From contig NZ_ATVT01000001.1 of the NCBI RefSeq assembly GCF_000420865.1, positions 186,001 through 250,000 on the forward strand: a stretch of DNA of 64,000 bases, written 5' to 3'. This DNA comes from Butyrivibrio sp. XPD2006. GTDB taxonomy: Bacteria > Bacillota > Clostridia > Lachnospirales > Lachnospiraceae. The position numbers were made by a program, and so were the translations under genes. The notes beneath the pieces are model-generated. The model saw only the letters and a program-made list of their open reading frames with translations, was not told where the DNA came from and searched no databases. Shown here piece by piece: positions 9,933-20,434 of the stretch; positions within the stretch are counted from its first letter, which is position 1, and every line of letters starts with the position of its first letter.

Positions 9933-11453
9933 ATGAAAAAGGTATTGAAGGGAGCCCTGGCAGCTACCGCGACAATAATTGTGCTTATGGCTGCGCTCTA
10001 TTTTGCGCTGGGGCTCTATTACAGGGGCGGATTCCCGTGTTTTACCTGGATAAATGGTATTTACTGTACCGGAAAATCAGTAAGTGAGGTCAATGCAGAG
10101 CTTTTAGAGGACTCGCCATATGATGGCATTGCCATTATGGACAGGAGCGGAGCAAGGCTCTTTGTAAGTTCCGCCGACGCCGACCTTACTATGGATTACA
10201 CCGGTGCTCTTACTGAGGTGTTTAGAAATACTGACCCGTTAAAATGGGGAATTTATGCTTTCAAAAACCTGAGTTGTGAGTATGAACCCGATGTAATGCT
10301 GAACAGGGATAAGGTGGCTGAAATGGTATCCGATTGGGAGATATTCATTGATCCATCAGATCTTAAGTGCTCAATTGAGAAGACAGAAGACGGATACGTA
10401 CTTGAGAATGCATTTATAACTTTGCCTGAGAAGGAAAGAATAATTGATAAGGTTTATGAGTCAATGCTTTCAAGGCAGAGCGTTCTTGATCTTACTGAGT
10501 GTGATGACTGCTATACGCAGCTTGATGTCAGAAGTTCCGACCAGGATAAGGTCAATGTTTTTAGTAAGCTTGATGTTATTCAGAATTGTAATGTGACCTA
10601 TGATCTTGAAGGTGCCAAGATAACTCTTGATAAGAATAAGGCCAGTAACTTTGTTCTGACTCAGAGAGATTACGAAGCGGCTCTTGAGGAAAAGACAAGT
10701 AAAAGCAATCCCGGACTTGGACATTTTATTATTGCAGGTGAAGAGAAGGGGCTTCCCGAAAGAGAAGACATTAAGATAGTGGAAGGCATCGTAACAGATA
10801 CTGATTACAATCCGATCGTATCTGAGAGCAAGATGTATGCTTTCTTCCAAAATCTTGCAGACTCTCATGATACATCCTGGATGATGGATGAGTACAGGAA
10901 GGGTGTCAGCAATACGATAATTTTAAATTCTACCAGCAGAGGTGACGGCTCTATATTTGATATTGAGTCAGAGTTTGACCATCTTAAGGACAGGATGCTG
11001 ACTGGAGCAGCAAGCGGTACTGAGGAAAGGGAAGTTAAGCTTTCAGACAGTGCAGTGGTATATGACGCCAATGAGAAGCTCGGCAAGACCTATATCGAGG
11101 TGGATATGGGCAAGCAGATGCTGTACTACTATGTTGACGGCGAGCTCAACATGGATATGCCTGTTGTGACGGGAAACGTAAACCGATCAAGAGGAACTCC
11201 CACTGGAATCTATCCTGTCTACAACAAGAGATATCACACTTACCTTCGCGGTGTTGATTATGTTTCTTACGTGAATTATTGGCTCGGAGTTAACAAGGGA
11301 GTTGGAATTCACGATGCGAACTGGCGCAGCAAATTTGGAGAAGAGATCTACAAATCAGACGGATCCCACGGATGCATTAATTGTCCTTACGATTCCGTAG
11401 AAGTGCTCTGGGATGTTGTAGATGTTGGAACTCCTGTAATTCTATATTACTGA
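9933..11453 (+). CDS. L,D-transpeptidase with N-terminal anchor (YkuD family)
   Basis: Extracytoplasmic cysteine transpeptidase predicted to make 3-3 peptidoglycan cross-links or attach wall proteins. 506 residues: an N-terminal membrane helix (about 5-28, signal anchor), a ~330-residue region typical of Firmicute Ldt proteins (PG_binding_4-like repeats), and a C-terminal YkuD domain beginning near KTYIEVDMGKQMLYYY. The catalytic signature is complete: GIHDANW carries the conserved His and SHGCINCP the nucleophile Cys. AGGAG precedes the ATG 15 bases after ilvB. The gene ends in a strong terminator, closing the leuB-ilvDB transcription unit. Confidence 0.92.
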   Translation: MKKVLKGALAATATIIVLMAALYFALGLYYRGGFPCFTWINGIYCTGKSVSEVNAELLEDSPYDGIAIMDRSGARLFVSSADADLTMDYTGALTEVFRNTDPLKWGIYAFKNLSCEYEPDVMLNRDKVAEMVSDWEIFIDPSDLKCSIEKTEDGYVLENAFITLPEKERIIDKVYESMLSRQSVLDLTECDDCYTQLDVRSSDQDKVNVFSKLDVIQNCNVTYDLEGAKITLDKNKASNFVLTQRDYEAALEEKTSKSNPGLGHFIIAGEEKGLPEREDIKIVEGIVTDTDYNPIVSESKMYAFFQNLADSHDTSWMMDEYRKGVSNTIILNSTSRGDGSIFDIESEFDHLKDRMLTGAASGTEEREVKLSDSAVVYDANEKLGKTYIEVDMGKQMLYYYVDGELNMDMPVVTGNVNRSRGTPTGIYPVYNKRYHTYLRGVDYVSYVNYWLGVNKGVGIHDANWRSKFGEEIYKSDGSHGCINCPYDSVEVLWDVVDVGTPVILYY

Positions 11454-11460
11454 TATTTTT

Positions 11461-11488
11461 CCGGCAGCATTTGCTGCCGGATTTTTTT
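11461..11488 (+). terminator. Rho-independent terminator after the L,D-transpeptidase gene
   Basis: A GC-rich hairpin CCGGCAGC/GCTGCCGG (11461-11480) with a very small loop is followed by seven Ts (11482-11488). Confidence 0.9.
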
Positions 11489-11616
11489 ATGAATTTACGA
11501 ACGATAGTCATAAAAACTTCGGGAAAAAGTGGATGAAGGTGCGCTTCTAGTGATATATTAGTAGTATGAGAATATGCGTAAAACACCATGAGTTTTATCC
11601 TAAACGGCTATTTTCT

Positions 11617-14600
11617 ATGAGGAAAAGAGTAGTCTCCATGCTTTTTTCTTTGTTAATTGTGTGCTTTTTTGCATTAACAGTAAGCATTCCTGTCTGTGCC
11701 GATGGAGAGAGCGCAGAAACGGTAAGGATCGGATATTACGAGAATGAAGTCTTCGAAGAAGGCGCTTCTGACGAGGCAGTTAAGACAGGTTATGCGTATG
11801 AGTATTACCGAAAGCTTTCGGAATATACCGGTTGGAATTATGAGTATGTCTACGGCAGCTTTGGAGAGCTGTATGATATGCTGCTATCCGGTGATATAGA
11901 TCTTCTTGCCGGTCTTGCAAAGCGAGATGACAGGCTTAGTATTATTGGGTATCCATCGGCCCCTATGGGGAACGAGGTCTATACCCTTGTCAAACATGAT
12001 GATGACGAATCGGTCACATTTTCTCCAAATTCTGTTTCAGGGAAGAAAATCGGCGTACTTCAAAGCGCCATCGTTGATATCCTTGAAGACTACCTTAATG
12101 AAAACTCAATAAATGCAGAGATAGTTACTTTCGATGATTATGAATCTCTTTTTACAGCCTTTGACACCAAGGCTGTTGATGTTATGGCCGCAGAAGGTGA
12201 TGGAGCTTATGGACGTAAGCATGCGGAGGTATTATGTACCTTTGGCACATCGGACTATTATCTGTGTGTGACAAAAGATCGCCTGGATATTCTTTCGGAA
12301 CTGGAAGAAGCACAGAACATGCTTGCCATGGAAGAACCGAATTATGTGGCAAATCTTCAGAGTAAATACTATTCATCAAGCGTTTCGAGCCATACATTTT
12401 CTGCAGCTGAGAGACAGTGGCTTTCAGAAAACAAGACTCTGGAAATAGGTTATCTTAATGACTATCTTCCCTACAGTGCAACAGACAAAGATGGAAATGT
12501 AAACGGCATAATAAAAGACATAATCCCCAAGATGCTTGACAACATGGATATCAGGGATCTGGAAGTGTCATACATTGGATATGACAGCTATGACGAGATG
12601 GTTGCAGCGCTGCGTGATGAGAAAATCGATGCGGGATTTCCTGTGGGCGGAGGTCTTTACTACTCGGAAGTAAACGGTATTTATCAGTCGACTTCAGTTG
12701 TTTATTCGACCATGGAGCTGGTCTATAAGGATGAATACCGTGAAGAGAGCCTTTCTAAAATTGCTGTAAATGAAAACAATAGAATGCAGTATTACTATAT
12801 CCGTACTTATTATCCGGATTCGGAGATCATACTCTACAACGGATTTGACGCATGTCTGCAGGCAGTTCTTAAGGGAGAAGCGGGTGTCACCACTCTTAAT
12901 GGCCTTAGAGCAAACGAGATACTTAGAAACAGCAAATACAAAGGACTTTCTTCCAGAACCTTAAGCCATCTGGATGACAGGTGCTTTGGCGTCAAGATTG
13001 GAAATGAAGGCCTGTTAAAACTCCTTAATCACGGGGTAAAGGTTATAGGCACGGATTACCCGAGTGATATAGCAAACAAATATTCAAATGAGCTTTACAC
13101 ATATACACTTACTGACAGATTAAGAGACAATATGTGGATATTCTTTACGATGCTTCTTATCATTGCGCTTTTGGTGATTGCGCTTATCGTAAGGACTCTT
13201 ATGCATGCACAGCAGGCAAATCGTATGAAAACTGACTTTGTCTCCAATATGTCTCATGAGATCAGAACGCCGATTACTGCAATCCTTGGCATGAATGAAA
13301 TGATACAGATGGAGTCAAATGACAGTAATGTGCTCCACTATGCTGAAAATATAGAAAAAGCAGGTGAAAGCCTTCTTGGTATCATCAATGAAATCCTTGA
13401 TTTCTCCAAGATAGAAGCCGGACGTATGGAACTGAACAAGCAGAAGTATTCACTTCTTCAGTTTTTCAGCAGTCTTCATATGATGGTTTTAAACCGGGCT
13501 GAGGAAAAGAACTTAAGCCTTATCATGGACATTGATGAAAGGCTTGTTTCTGAAGCTGTGGGCGATGTGCAAAAGCTTCGCCAGATCTGTGCAAATCTCT
13601 TGACCAATGCTGTGAAGTATACCAAAGAGGGTGAAGTGAAGTTTTCTGCAAAGCTCCTTGAGCAGACTGAAGATTCTTTTACCATGGAAGTCGCAGTCAC
13701 AGATACCGGCATTGGAATCAAAGAGGAGGAGATGGATAAGCTCTTTTCCGCATTTGACAGACTCGACCTGGAAAAAACGAGAAATATTGAAGGGTCCGGG
13801 CTGGGGCTGGCCATTTCGCGCAGCTTTCTGGCATTGATGGGCAGTGAGATAAAGGTTGAGAGTGAGTATGGAAAGGGCTCTGAGTTTTCCTTTACTGTCG
13901 AACAGGAAATATCAGATAAAACACCAATAGGACCCTATAAGCCCATTTATCTTAGCGATGATGGCTCTCATAAAAAGAAGAGAACGGCAACATTTACTGC
14001 TCCGGAAGCAAAGATACTCATTGTTGATGATACTCCGATGAACCTGCAGGTAATATGCGGCCTTCTTAAGGGGAATGAAATGAACATTGAAACGGCTGAG
14101 AGCGGCGATGAGTGCATTAAGCTCTTTGCTGATAAAGACTATGACTGTGTATTTCTTGACCAGCGGATGCCGAATCTGAGTGGCAGCCAGACTTTGGAAA
14201 TACTTAGGAATAAATACCCAAAAAAGACAGAAAAGACACCGATAATATGCCTTACAGCCAACGTTTTGGCCGGAGGCAGAGAGCAGATGATCGCAAGTGG
14301 TTTTACGGATTACCTGACCAAACCTGTGACGCTGTTTGAAATGGAGAATATGCTTCTTAAGTATCTGCCGGAATCCAAGATACATAAGACAGGGGCTAAT
14401 CCATACAATGAAGAGGCTTCTTTTGATGAGATTCCGACACAGGTAAAAGCTATAGGGGAACTTGATATCGAGAGTGGAATAGAGTACTGCGGAGATGAAG
14501 AAGAGTATATGGAAGCTCTTAAGGTCTATGCAGCTTCAGTGGCAGATAAGGCTTCGAAGATAAGGGGATTTATTGAAAACGGAGACTTGAAGAATCTGAC

Positions 14601-14793
14601 TCTGACTGCCCACTCTGTTAAGAGTACGTCACGTGCAATTGGTGCAAAAGAGCTGTCGGCCCTTGCAGAAGAAATAGAGAAGAAGGTCGAGGGCTTGGGT
14701 GAAGAGGAAAGAAACGTTAAGGTTTCGGAGTTCCTTATGAAGTACGAAGATTTGGGAAATAAGATAGATAATGCAATTGGCAGCATGCGATGA
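11617..14793 (+). CDS. BvgS-like hybrid sensor kinase: two periplasmic-binding domains, HisKA, HATPase, REC, HPt
   Basis: A 1058-residue phosphorelay kinase. A signal peptide (about 1-30, cut after VCA) is followed by two SBP_bac_3 Venus-flytrap domains (about 32-265 and 275-500) outside the cell and a transmembrane helix at about 505-530. HisKA contains H547 in MSHEIRTP; HATPase has [16 protein letters not shown] and GSGLGLAI. The receiver has phospho-acceptor D848 in FLDQRMP and lysine in LTKPV; HPt has H999 in AHSVKST. I prefer the ATG at 11617 over 11566 because it begins a clean signal peptide; neither has a strong ribosome site. The ligand is likely a small solute. The next gene is a paralogue. 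Confidence 0.9.
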   Translation: MRKRVVSMLFSLLIVCFFALTVSIPVCADGESAETVRIGYYENEVFEEGASDEAVKTGYAYEYYRKLSEYTGWNYEYVYGSFGELYDMLLSGDIDLLAGLAKRDDRLSIIGYPSAPMGNEVYTLVKHDDDESVTFSPNSVSGKKIGVLQSAIVDILEDYLNENSINAEIVTFDDYESLFTAFDTKAVDVMAAEGDGAYGRKHAEVLCTFGTSDYYLCVTKDRLDILSELEEAQNMLAMEEPNYVANLQSKYYSSSVSSHTFSAAERQWLSENKTLEIGYLNDYLPYSATDKDGNVNGIIKDIIPKMLDNMDIRDLEVSYIGYDSYDEMVAALRDEKIDAGFPVGGGLYYSEVNGIYQSTSVVYSTMELVYKDEYREESLSKIAVNENNRMQYYYIRTYYPDSEIILYNGFDACLQAVLKGEAGVTTLNGLRANEILRNSKYKGLSSRTLSHLDDRCFGVKIGNEGLLKLLNHGVKVIGTDYPSDIANKYSNELYTYTLTDRLRDNMWIFFTMLLIIALLVIALIVRTLMHAQQANRMKTDFVSNMSHEIRTPITAILGMNEMIQMESNDSNVLHYAENIEKAGESLLGIINEILDFSKIEAGRMELNKQKYSLLQFFSSLHMMVLNRAEEKNLSLIMDIDERLVSEAVGDVQKLRQICANLLTNAVKYTKEGEVKFSAKLLEQTEDSFTMEVAVTDTGIGIKEEEMDKLFSAFDRLDLEKTRNIEGSGLGLAISRSFLALMGSEIKVESEYGKGSEFSFTVEQEISDKTPIGPYKPIYLSDDGSHKKKRTATFTAPEAKILIVDDTPMNLQVICGLLKGNEMNIETAESGDECIKLFADKDYDCVFLDQRMPNLSGSQTLEILRNKYPKKTEKTPIICLTANVLAGGREQMIASGFTDYLTKPVTLFEMENMLLKYLPESKIHKTGANPYNEEASFDEIPTQVKAIGELDIESGIEYCGDEEEYMEALKVYAASVADKASKIRGFIENGDLKNLTLTAHSVKSTSRAIGAKELSALAEEIEKKVEGLGEEERNVKVSEFLMKYEDLGNKIDNAIGSMR

Positions 14794-14809
14794 AGATGAG
14801 GAAAGCGCT

Positions 14810-17800
14810 ATGCAGAAAAACAGAGTTATCAGTGATGAGATAATGACAACCATACAGTCCAGAGAAGGAATGACTGCGGTAGAATGGATTGCTGAGCAGA
14901 TGCCGGGAGGTTTCTTTATATATCGTGCGGATGAAAGCATGGAGCTTTTGTACGTCAATCAGTCAACCTGCGAGATCTACGGCTGCGAAACAGTAGATGA
15001 ATTCAGGAAGTTTACCGGAAACAGTTTTCGTGGCATGGTCCATCCGGATGACTTTGAGAAAATTCAAAGTTCTATTGATGAACAGATTGCACAGCCTTCA
15101 AACAGAAGAAGTATTGACTATGTTGTTTACAGGATCATACAAAAAGACGGGACAATCAGATGGGTCGATGACTATGGCCATTATGCATCGCTCCCCGGCC
15201 ATGGTGCAGTTTACTATGTGTTTATTGAGGACATAACGGAGCATAAGCTGGCAGAACAGGAAAAGCAGAGGGCTCAGTCTCTTGCGACAGCGCTTGAACA
15301 GGCCGAAGCGGCAAACAACTCAAAGAGCGCATTTCTCTCCAACATGAGTCATGAGATCAGAACGCCCATAACCGCAATTCTTGGAATGAATGAGATGATC
15401 CAGAGAGAAACAGAGAATTCTACCATACTGGACTACTCTGAAAATATTCGTAAGGCCGGAGTGAGTCTTCTTGGAATCATCAGTGATATTCTTGATTTCT
15501 CGAAGATTGAAAACGGAAAACTAACCCTTGAAAATGAAGAGTATTCCCTCTCGTCCCTTGTGGTGGATCTCTATAATCTGGTGCAGTTCAGGGCCGAGGC
15601 AAAGGGACTTGAGCTTAATTTTATAGTTGATCCTAAATTACCGGTACATCTTTTTGGCGATGAGATAAGAATTAAGCAGATCATAACCAATATTCTCACC
15701 AATGCTGTCAAATACACCGAAAAGGGCGGTGTTGATTTTGAAATAAAGCTCCTTGAGAAGCTTGATGATGCAGTCAGATTTGAAGTGGCTGTAGTAGATA
15801 CCGGAATCGGAATCAGAGAAGAGGATATGGAAAGGCTGTTTGAGCCCTTTGACCGACTGGATCTTAAAAAGACAAGAACCATTGAGGGGACGGGCCTGGG
15901 ACTTGCGATAACAAGACAGCTCCTATCGCTTATGGGAAGCGAACTTGAAGTGGAGAGCAGATATGAGAAGGGCTCCAAATTCTCTTTTGCCCTCACTCAG
16001 AAAGTATCTGACTGGACAGAGATAGGAAATTTTGACTTAGAACCTCACGGGCATGATACCTCGACGGTAAAGAGCAAACATACGCTGTTTACTGCGCCGG
16101 GACTCGGAATCCTTGTAGTTGATGATACACCAATGAACCTTCAGGTTATTGCCGGGCTGCTTAAGCGCACCAAGATTCATATTGATGTAGCCACAAGTGG
16201 AGCTGAGTGCATCGAGAAATTCGGAAAAGAGCATTATGACCTTGTTTTTCTTGACTACAGGATGCCGCAGATGAATGGTATTGAGACTCTCGAGGCCCTC
16301 AGGGAGAAGTATCCCGAGAAGTTTGAAAGTACACCTATAATCTCTCTTACAGCAAGTGCTGTTACAGGGGATAAAGAGAAGATGATGAAGGCCGGATTTA
16401 CTGACTATCTCTCAAAGCCTGTAAACATCGATGAGATGGAACGTATGATGATCAAATATCTTCCGCAGGATTCGGTCATTTTATATGACGGTAAGGAAGA
16501 AGAACCTGAAGATGATGAGTTTTCAAAACTTCCTAAGGTTATATTTGAGTATAAAGAGCTTGATCCGGAAAAAGGTATCGAATACTGCGGAGATGTTGAA
16601 GACTACATCTTTGCCATCGAGACCTATTCCATGTCCATCGACACTAAGGCGGAACAGATAGAAGAAAATCTGGAGAATAATGACCTTGATGCCCTTGCCC
16701 TCAATGTCCATTCTCTTAAGAGCACGTCGGCTGCAATCGGAGCCTGCAAGCTTTCTGACAAGGCCAAGGAAATAGAGCTCGGCGCCAAGGCGGGAGATAT
16801 GGCTTTGGTGGAAGCGAATATTCCGGAGCTGCTACGCGATTACAGAGCGCTGAAAGATATTCTCGGAAAGGTTTTAAAGGACTACGAGGTAAAGGACGAG
16901 AGCAGCAGAGTCGCTCTTAAAGTAGTTGAAGAGGAGAGACAGCTCTTTCTTGCAAGAGCTCTTAAAGAAGCGGAGAAGGCTAATCTGGCCAAGACTCTGT
17001 TTTTATCTAATGTCAGTCATGAGATAAGGACACCCCTTAATGATATTGTTGGTCTTTACAATATCGCACTGCAAAAGAAGGGGCTCGATGAGGAGACCAG
17101 AGACATAATTTCTCATATTGGCGTAAGTGTAAGGCATACCATTTCGCTTATTAACGATATCCTTGAGATGAGTCTTATAGAGTCCGGCAGCATGAAGCTC
17201 AAAAATGAAGAGTTTTCATTCGGTAATATGCTGGAACAGATAAACACCATCACTGAATCAAAATGTGACGATAAGAAGATTTCTTTTGATTGCAGTGTGA
17301 ACGGACCTATTGACGAGCGCTATGTGGGAGATGATCTAAAGATCAAACAGGTGCTTTTCAATATTTTGGAAAATGCCATCAATTTCACTCCGGAGGGCGG
17401 GAAAATCTCTTTTGCCGTAAAAGAAGAAAAACGCGGAGATGGAAAAGCACAGATTTGCATGGAAATCACGGATACGGGGGCAGGTATCGATAAAGAATTT
17501 ATGCCACATCTGTTTGAACCATTTGCAGTGGAAGGCGAAGGTGTTCCCGGCAGAACGGGGCTGGGACTAGCCATAACAAAGAATATTGTTGAGATGATGG
17601 GAGGCACTATAAGTGCTGTTTCAGAAAAAGGAAAAGGGTCAACATTTACGGTTATAATTCCGCTGGGAATATGTAGCAATAGCGAAAATGTCAAGGATTC
17701 TTTTGATCCGGCCAGCATACGTGCTCTTATTGTTGATGATGACGTGACAGCCTGCGAGCATGCGAAGATGATACTTCACAGAGTGGGAATTGAGCCGGAG

Positions 17801-18508
17801 TATGTGTTAAGCGGCCGGGAAGCACTTGATATATGCAAGAATATTCCGAGACATCAGCCTGCGTTTAATCTGATGCTTGTTGACTGGAAGATGCCGGAGA
17901 TGGACGGCATTGAGCTGACGAGACGCATCAGAGAGCTTTATAGTAAGGATGAAGTGGCTGTGATTCTCACAACGTACAACTGGTATGAAGTTATGGAGGA
18001 AGCTTTTTCTGCGGGTGTAAACGGCTTTTTGGCAAAGCCTATGTTTGCGGGAAATATTAAAGAGGAGCTTTCGAAGATACTCACGGAGCACAAGAAAGAT
18101 CAAAAGAAATCCAGCAAGGCATCTGCACTTACAGGCAAGAAGGTCATGCTTGCGGAGGACCACGAACTAAACATAAGGATCATGGAGCAGCTCCTCAGGC
18201 TAAATGATATCGATGTGGATGTAGCACATGATGGAGAGGAGGCACTGAAACTTTTTGAGGAAAGCGAGCCGGGAACTTATGATGCGATCCTCATGGATAT
18301 CAGGATGCCGAAGATGAACGGACTTGATGCGACAAAGGCAATAAGAGGGCTTTCCAGGCCTGATGCGGGAAGCATTCCTATCGTTGCACTTACTGCCAAT
18401 GCACTGGCTGAGGACATAAGAAGGTCGTTTGATGCGGGAATGAATGCGCATCTTGCAAAACCGATAGAGCCGGATGAACTGTTCTCCGTGCTTAAGAGTC
18501 TTTTATAA
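14810..18508 (+). CDS. Double-kinase hybrid protein: PAS-HisKA-HATPase-REC-HPt-HisKA-HATPase-REC-REC
   Basis: A 1232-residue soluble protein with no transmembrane segment. In order: PAS (about 20-150), HisKA with H181 in MSHEIRTP, HATPase ([23 protein letters not shown]), receiver with D482 in FLDYRMP, HPt with H634 in VHSLKST, a second HisKA with H737 in VSHEIRTP, a second HATPase ([23 protein letters not shown]), and two receivers with D1025 (LVDWKMP) and D1163 (LMDIRMP). All phospho-acceptor sites look intact. The first half closely resembles the preceding kinase. The start at 14810 follows GAGGAAAG; an earlier in-frame ATG at 14771 would overlap the upstream gene without a ribosome site. 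Confidence 0.88.
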   Translation: MQKNRVISDEIMTTIQSREGMTAVEWIAEQMPGGFFIYRADESMELLYVNQSTCEIYGCETVDEFRKFTGNSFRGMVHPDDFEKIQSSIDEQIAQPSNRRSIDYVVYRIIQKDGTIRWVDDYGHYASLPGHGAVYYVFIEDITEHKLAEQEKQRAQSLATALEQAEAANNSKSAFLSNMSHEIRTPITAILGMNEMIQRETENSTILDYSENIRKAGVSLLGIISDILDFSKIENGKLTLENEEYSLSSLVVDLYNLVQFRAEAKGLELNFIVDPKLPVHLFGDEIRIKQIITNILTNAVKYTEKGGVDFEIKLLEKLDDAVRFEVAVVDTGIGIREEDMERLFEPFDRLDLKKTRTIEGTGLGLAITRQLLSLMGSELEVESRYEKGSKFSFALTQKVSDWTEIGNFDLEPHGHDTSTVKSKHTLFTAPGLGILVVDDTPMNLQVIAGLLKRTKIHIDVATSGAECIEKFGKEHYDLVFLDYRMPQMNGIETLEALREKYPEKFESTPIISLTASAVTGDKEKMMKAGFTDYLSKPVNIDEMERMMIKYLPQDSVILYDGKEEEPEDDEFSKLPKVIFEYKELDPEKGIEYCGDVEDYIFAIETYSMSIDTKAEQIEENLENNDLDALALNVHSLKSTSAAIGACKLSDKAKEIELGAKAGDMALVEANIPELLRDYRALKDILGKVLKDYEVKDESSRVALKVVEEERQLFLARALKEAEKANLAKTLFLSNVSHEIRTPLNDIVGLYNIALQKKGLDEETRDIISHIGVSVRHTISLINDILEMSLIESGSMKLKNEEFSFGNMLEQINTITESKCDDKKISFDCSVNGPIDERYVGDDLKIKQVLFNILENAINFTPEGGKISFAVKEEKRGDGKAQICMEITDTGAGIDKEFMPHLFEPFAVEGEGVPGRTGLGLAITKNIVEMMGGTISAVSEKGKGSTFTVIIPLGICSNSENVKDSFDPASIRALIVDDDVTACEHAKMILHRVGIEPEYVLSGREALDICKNIPRHQPAFNLMLVDWKMPEMDGIELTRRIRELYSKDEVAVILTTYNWYEVMEEAFSAGVNGFLAKPMFAGNIKEELSKILTEHKKDQKKSSKASALTGKKVMLAEDHELNIRIMEQLLRLNDIDVDVAHDGEEALKLFEESEPGTYDAILMDIRMPKMNGLDATKAIRGLSRPDAGSIPIVALTANALAEDIRRSFDAGMNAHLAKPIEPDELFSVLKSLL

Positions 18509-18532
18509 ATAAGTCACTGAAGGAGGAAAACT

Positions 18533-18892
18533 ATGAAACGCATTTTACTTATTGATGATGATGAAGATATGCTGGCCATGACCGGAAGGTGGCTTGAAAA
18601 GGGCGGCTATGAAGTAATGAAGGCTGCATCCGGAAAAGAGGCGCTTGATAAGATTTCTTCTGACAGACCGGATCTTATACTTCTTGACTATGCGATGCCT
18701 GAGATGGATGGGCCTGCGGTACTTGCAGCTATCCGCTCAAATCCGGAGACTAAGGATATCCCCGTTGTTTACAGAACCGGCATGGATGATACCGACTGTG
18801 AGGGATCAGGAGATGTGAGACCCGATGGAATTGTGTCCAAATCTGAAGGGCGTCCTTCACTCATGAAGGCAGTTGAGGAGATCTTTGGATAG
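18533..18892 (+). CDS. Stand-alone response-regulator receiver (CheY-like)
   Basis: 119 residues forming one receiver domain and no output domain. The acidic pocket LLIDDDED, the phospho-acceptor Asp in ILLDYAMPEMDG, a Thr in YRTG and the Lys in VSKSEG are all present. A strong GGAGGAAA site precedes the ATG, 24 bases after the double kinase and 12 before the HD-GYP gene. It is therefore probably a phosphate carrier or sink between these phosphorelay proteins, or a regulator acting by protein contact. Confidence 0.9.
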   Translation: MKRILLIDDDEDMLAMTGRWLEKGGYEVMKAASGKEALDKISSDRPDLILLDYAMPEMDGPAVLAAIRSNPETKDIPVVYRTGMDDTDCEGSGDVRPDGIVSKSEGRPSLMKAVEEIFG

Positions 18893-18904
18893 GAGGAAAC
18901 TTTT

Positions 18905-20317
18905 ATGTTTTGGGTAGTTGTTGTAGATGATGATGTAGAAAGCCTTGAGCATATTTCTTCCATTCTTACTAAGAAAGACATGAAGGTCACAAAACTCTCG
19001 TCCGGAAAAGAGCTTCTTAATTATGTCGAGGGAATGGTTCCGCTTCCCGACCTGGTTCTTTTGGATGTCTATATGGATGAGATGGACGGGTTTGAGACTT
19101 TAAAGGCATTCAGGGAAAAGCCGGAGGGGGAAATACCGGTAATCTTTTTGACGGGCGATGAGGATCTTAAGACTGAGGCAGATGGACTCCATCTCGGAGC
19201 TGTTGATTTTATAAGAAAGCCTGTGGTTCCGGACATCCTTTTTATGCGTGTTACTAAGACCATCGAATTTGAACGTCTTAAAAAAGAGCTTGCAAAGGAA
19301 GTTGAGAAAAAGACCCAGGAGAATATCAGGTTAACGCTCCATGTGGTTCAGACTATTGCTGAGGCAATTGATGCAAAGGATGCCTATACCAATGGCCATT
19401 CCGGCAGAGTTGCTGCATATTCAAAAGAAATTGCCAAGAGATACGGATATGATGACAGTCAGCAGGATGAGATCTATATGATGGGGCTTTTGCACGATGT
19501 CGGAAAGATCGGTGTCCCGGACTGGATCATCAATAAGACTTCCCGCCTTACAGATGAAGAGTTTGCTGAGATCAAAAAGCATCCGGTAACCGGAAACAAT
19601 ATTCTTAAAAGGATTAAGGAAATGCCGCAGCTCGCTTTTGGTGCAAGATGGCATCATGAGAGAGTGGATGGCAGAGGATATCCTGACGGACTAAGAGGTA
19701 ACGAAATTCCTGAAGAAGCAAGGATCATTGCAGTTGCCGATGCGTATGATGCCATGACCAGTAACCGCAGCTACCGTGAACCCATGCCACAGGAAAGGGT
19801 CAGAGGCGAAATTGAAAAGGGAAAAGGTGCTCAGTTTGATCCGAAATTTGCGGATATAATGCTTGAAATGATCGATGAAGATACCGGATATGAGATGAGA
19901 GAAGGTACTCAGAAAGAGGCGGACTTCCGTGAAAATTCTTCTGAAGAAGCCATACTTCATATGGACAATCAGTATGTTCTTCCGGAAAAACTTTTGGAAC
20001 TTGAGCAGCTGAATACCGATCTTGGAATTTATCTTTGCGGAGGAATTGAAGATTATCTTGAAGTGCTTTCTGTTTTTAAAGATTCGATAGATTCCAAGTC
20101 TGAAAAAATTGAAAATTCATGGAAAAATGAAGCCTATGACACCTACACAACCTTGGTTCATTCTCTGAAAAGTTCTGCCAGAACAGTAGGTGCGATAGAG
20201 ATTTCTGATCTTGCCAAAAACCTTGAAAGTGCAGGTAAAAACGGAGAAATTGACATTATTGCAAAAGAGACTCCGTTACTTTTGAAGATGTATCGTGACT
20301 TAAAAAATCACCTCTAA
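18905..20317 (+). CDS. REC-HD-GYP-HPt protein, predicted c-di-GMP phosphodiesterase
   Basis: 470 residues. An N-terminal receiver has D54 in LLDVYMDEMDG and the lysine in IRKPV; a short helix links to an HD-GYP domain (about 140-335). The HD pair H197-D198 in LLHDVGKIG, the HH of RWHHERVDGRGYPDGL and the GYP triplet are intact, supporting hydrolysis of cyclic di-GMP. The C-terminal ~100 residues form an HPt domain with H419 in VHSLKSS, unusual on an HD-GYP protein. GGAGGAAA precedes the ATG. As the last gene of the cluster it is the likely output, linking the kinases to c-di-GMP turnover and possibly to motility or polysaccharide. Confidence 0.9.
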   Translation: MFWVVVVDDDVESLEHISSILTKKDMKVTKLSSGKELLNYVEGMVPLPDLVLLDVYMDEMDGFETLKAFREKPEGEIPVIFLTGDEDLKTEADGLHLGAVDFIRKPVVPDILFMRVTKTIEFERLKKELAKEVEKKTQENIRLTLHVVQTIAEAIDAKDAYTNGHSGRVAAYSKEIAKRYGYDDSQQDEIYMMGLLHDVGKIGVPDWIINKTSRLTDEEFAEIKKHPVTGNNILKRIKEMPQLAFGARWHHERVDGRGYPDGLRGNEIPEEARIIAVADAYDAMTSNRSYREPMPQERVRGEIEKGKGAQFDPKFADIMLEMIDEDTGYEMREGTQKEADFRENSSEEAILHMDNQYVLPEKLLELEQLNTDLGIYLCGGIEDYLEVLSVFKDSIDSKSEKIENSWKNEAYDTYTTLVHSLKSSARTVGAIEISDLAKNLESAGKNGEIDIIAKETPLLLKMYRDLKNHL

Positions 20318-20352
20318 AATAATAAAATAACACGCATTATGAAATGACATTA

Positions 20353-20380
20353 TTGACAAAAATCTTTTTGCGTTTACAAT
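20353..20380 (+). promoter_or_regulatory. Sigma-A promoter of serC, embedded in an inverted repeat
   Basis: TTGACA at 20353-20358, a 16-base spacer, then TACAAT at 20375-20380. The spacer is almost exactly the left arm of the perfect 18-bp inverted repeat at 20358-20413, and the -10 lies at the arm/loop junction. Confidence 0.75.
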
Positions 20381-20413
20381 GAAATTTATAGTTGCAAACG
20401 CAAAAAGATTTTT
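20358..20413 (+). repeat. Perfect 18-bp inverted repeat around the serC promoter
   Basis: The left arm (20358-20375) and right arm (20396-20413) are exact reverse complements, separated by 20 bases; two more Ts follow the right arm. Read from the HD-GYP gene the transcript folds into a long hairpin ending in a U run, so it may terminate that operon. From the internal promoter only the right arm is transcribed. It could equally be an operator. Confidence 0.85.
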
Positions 20414-20434
20414 TTGATTAGGAGGAGATTTAAA

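Noticed and set aside
16860-17010. Gene boundary or frameshift joining two kinases
   Set aside because: The reading frame is continuous, with a plausible helical linker and no internal start with a ribosome-binding site seen by eye; treated as a genuine fusion.
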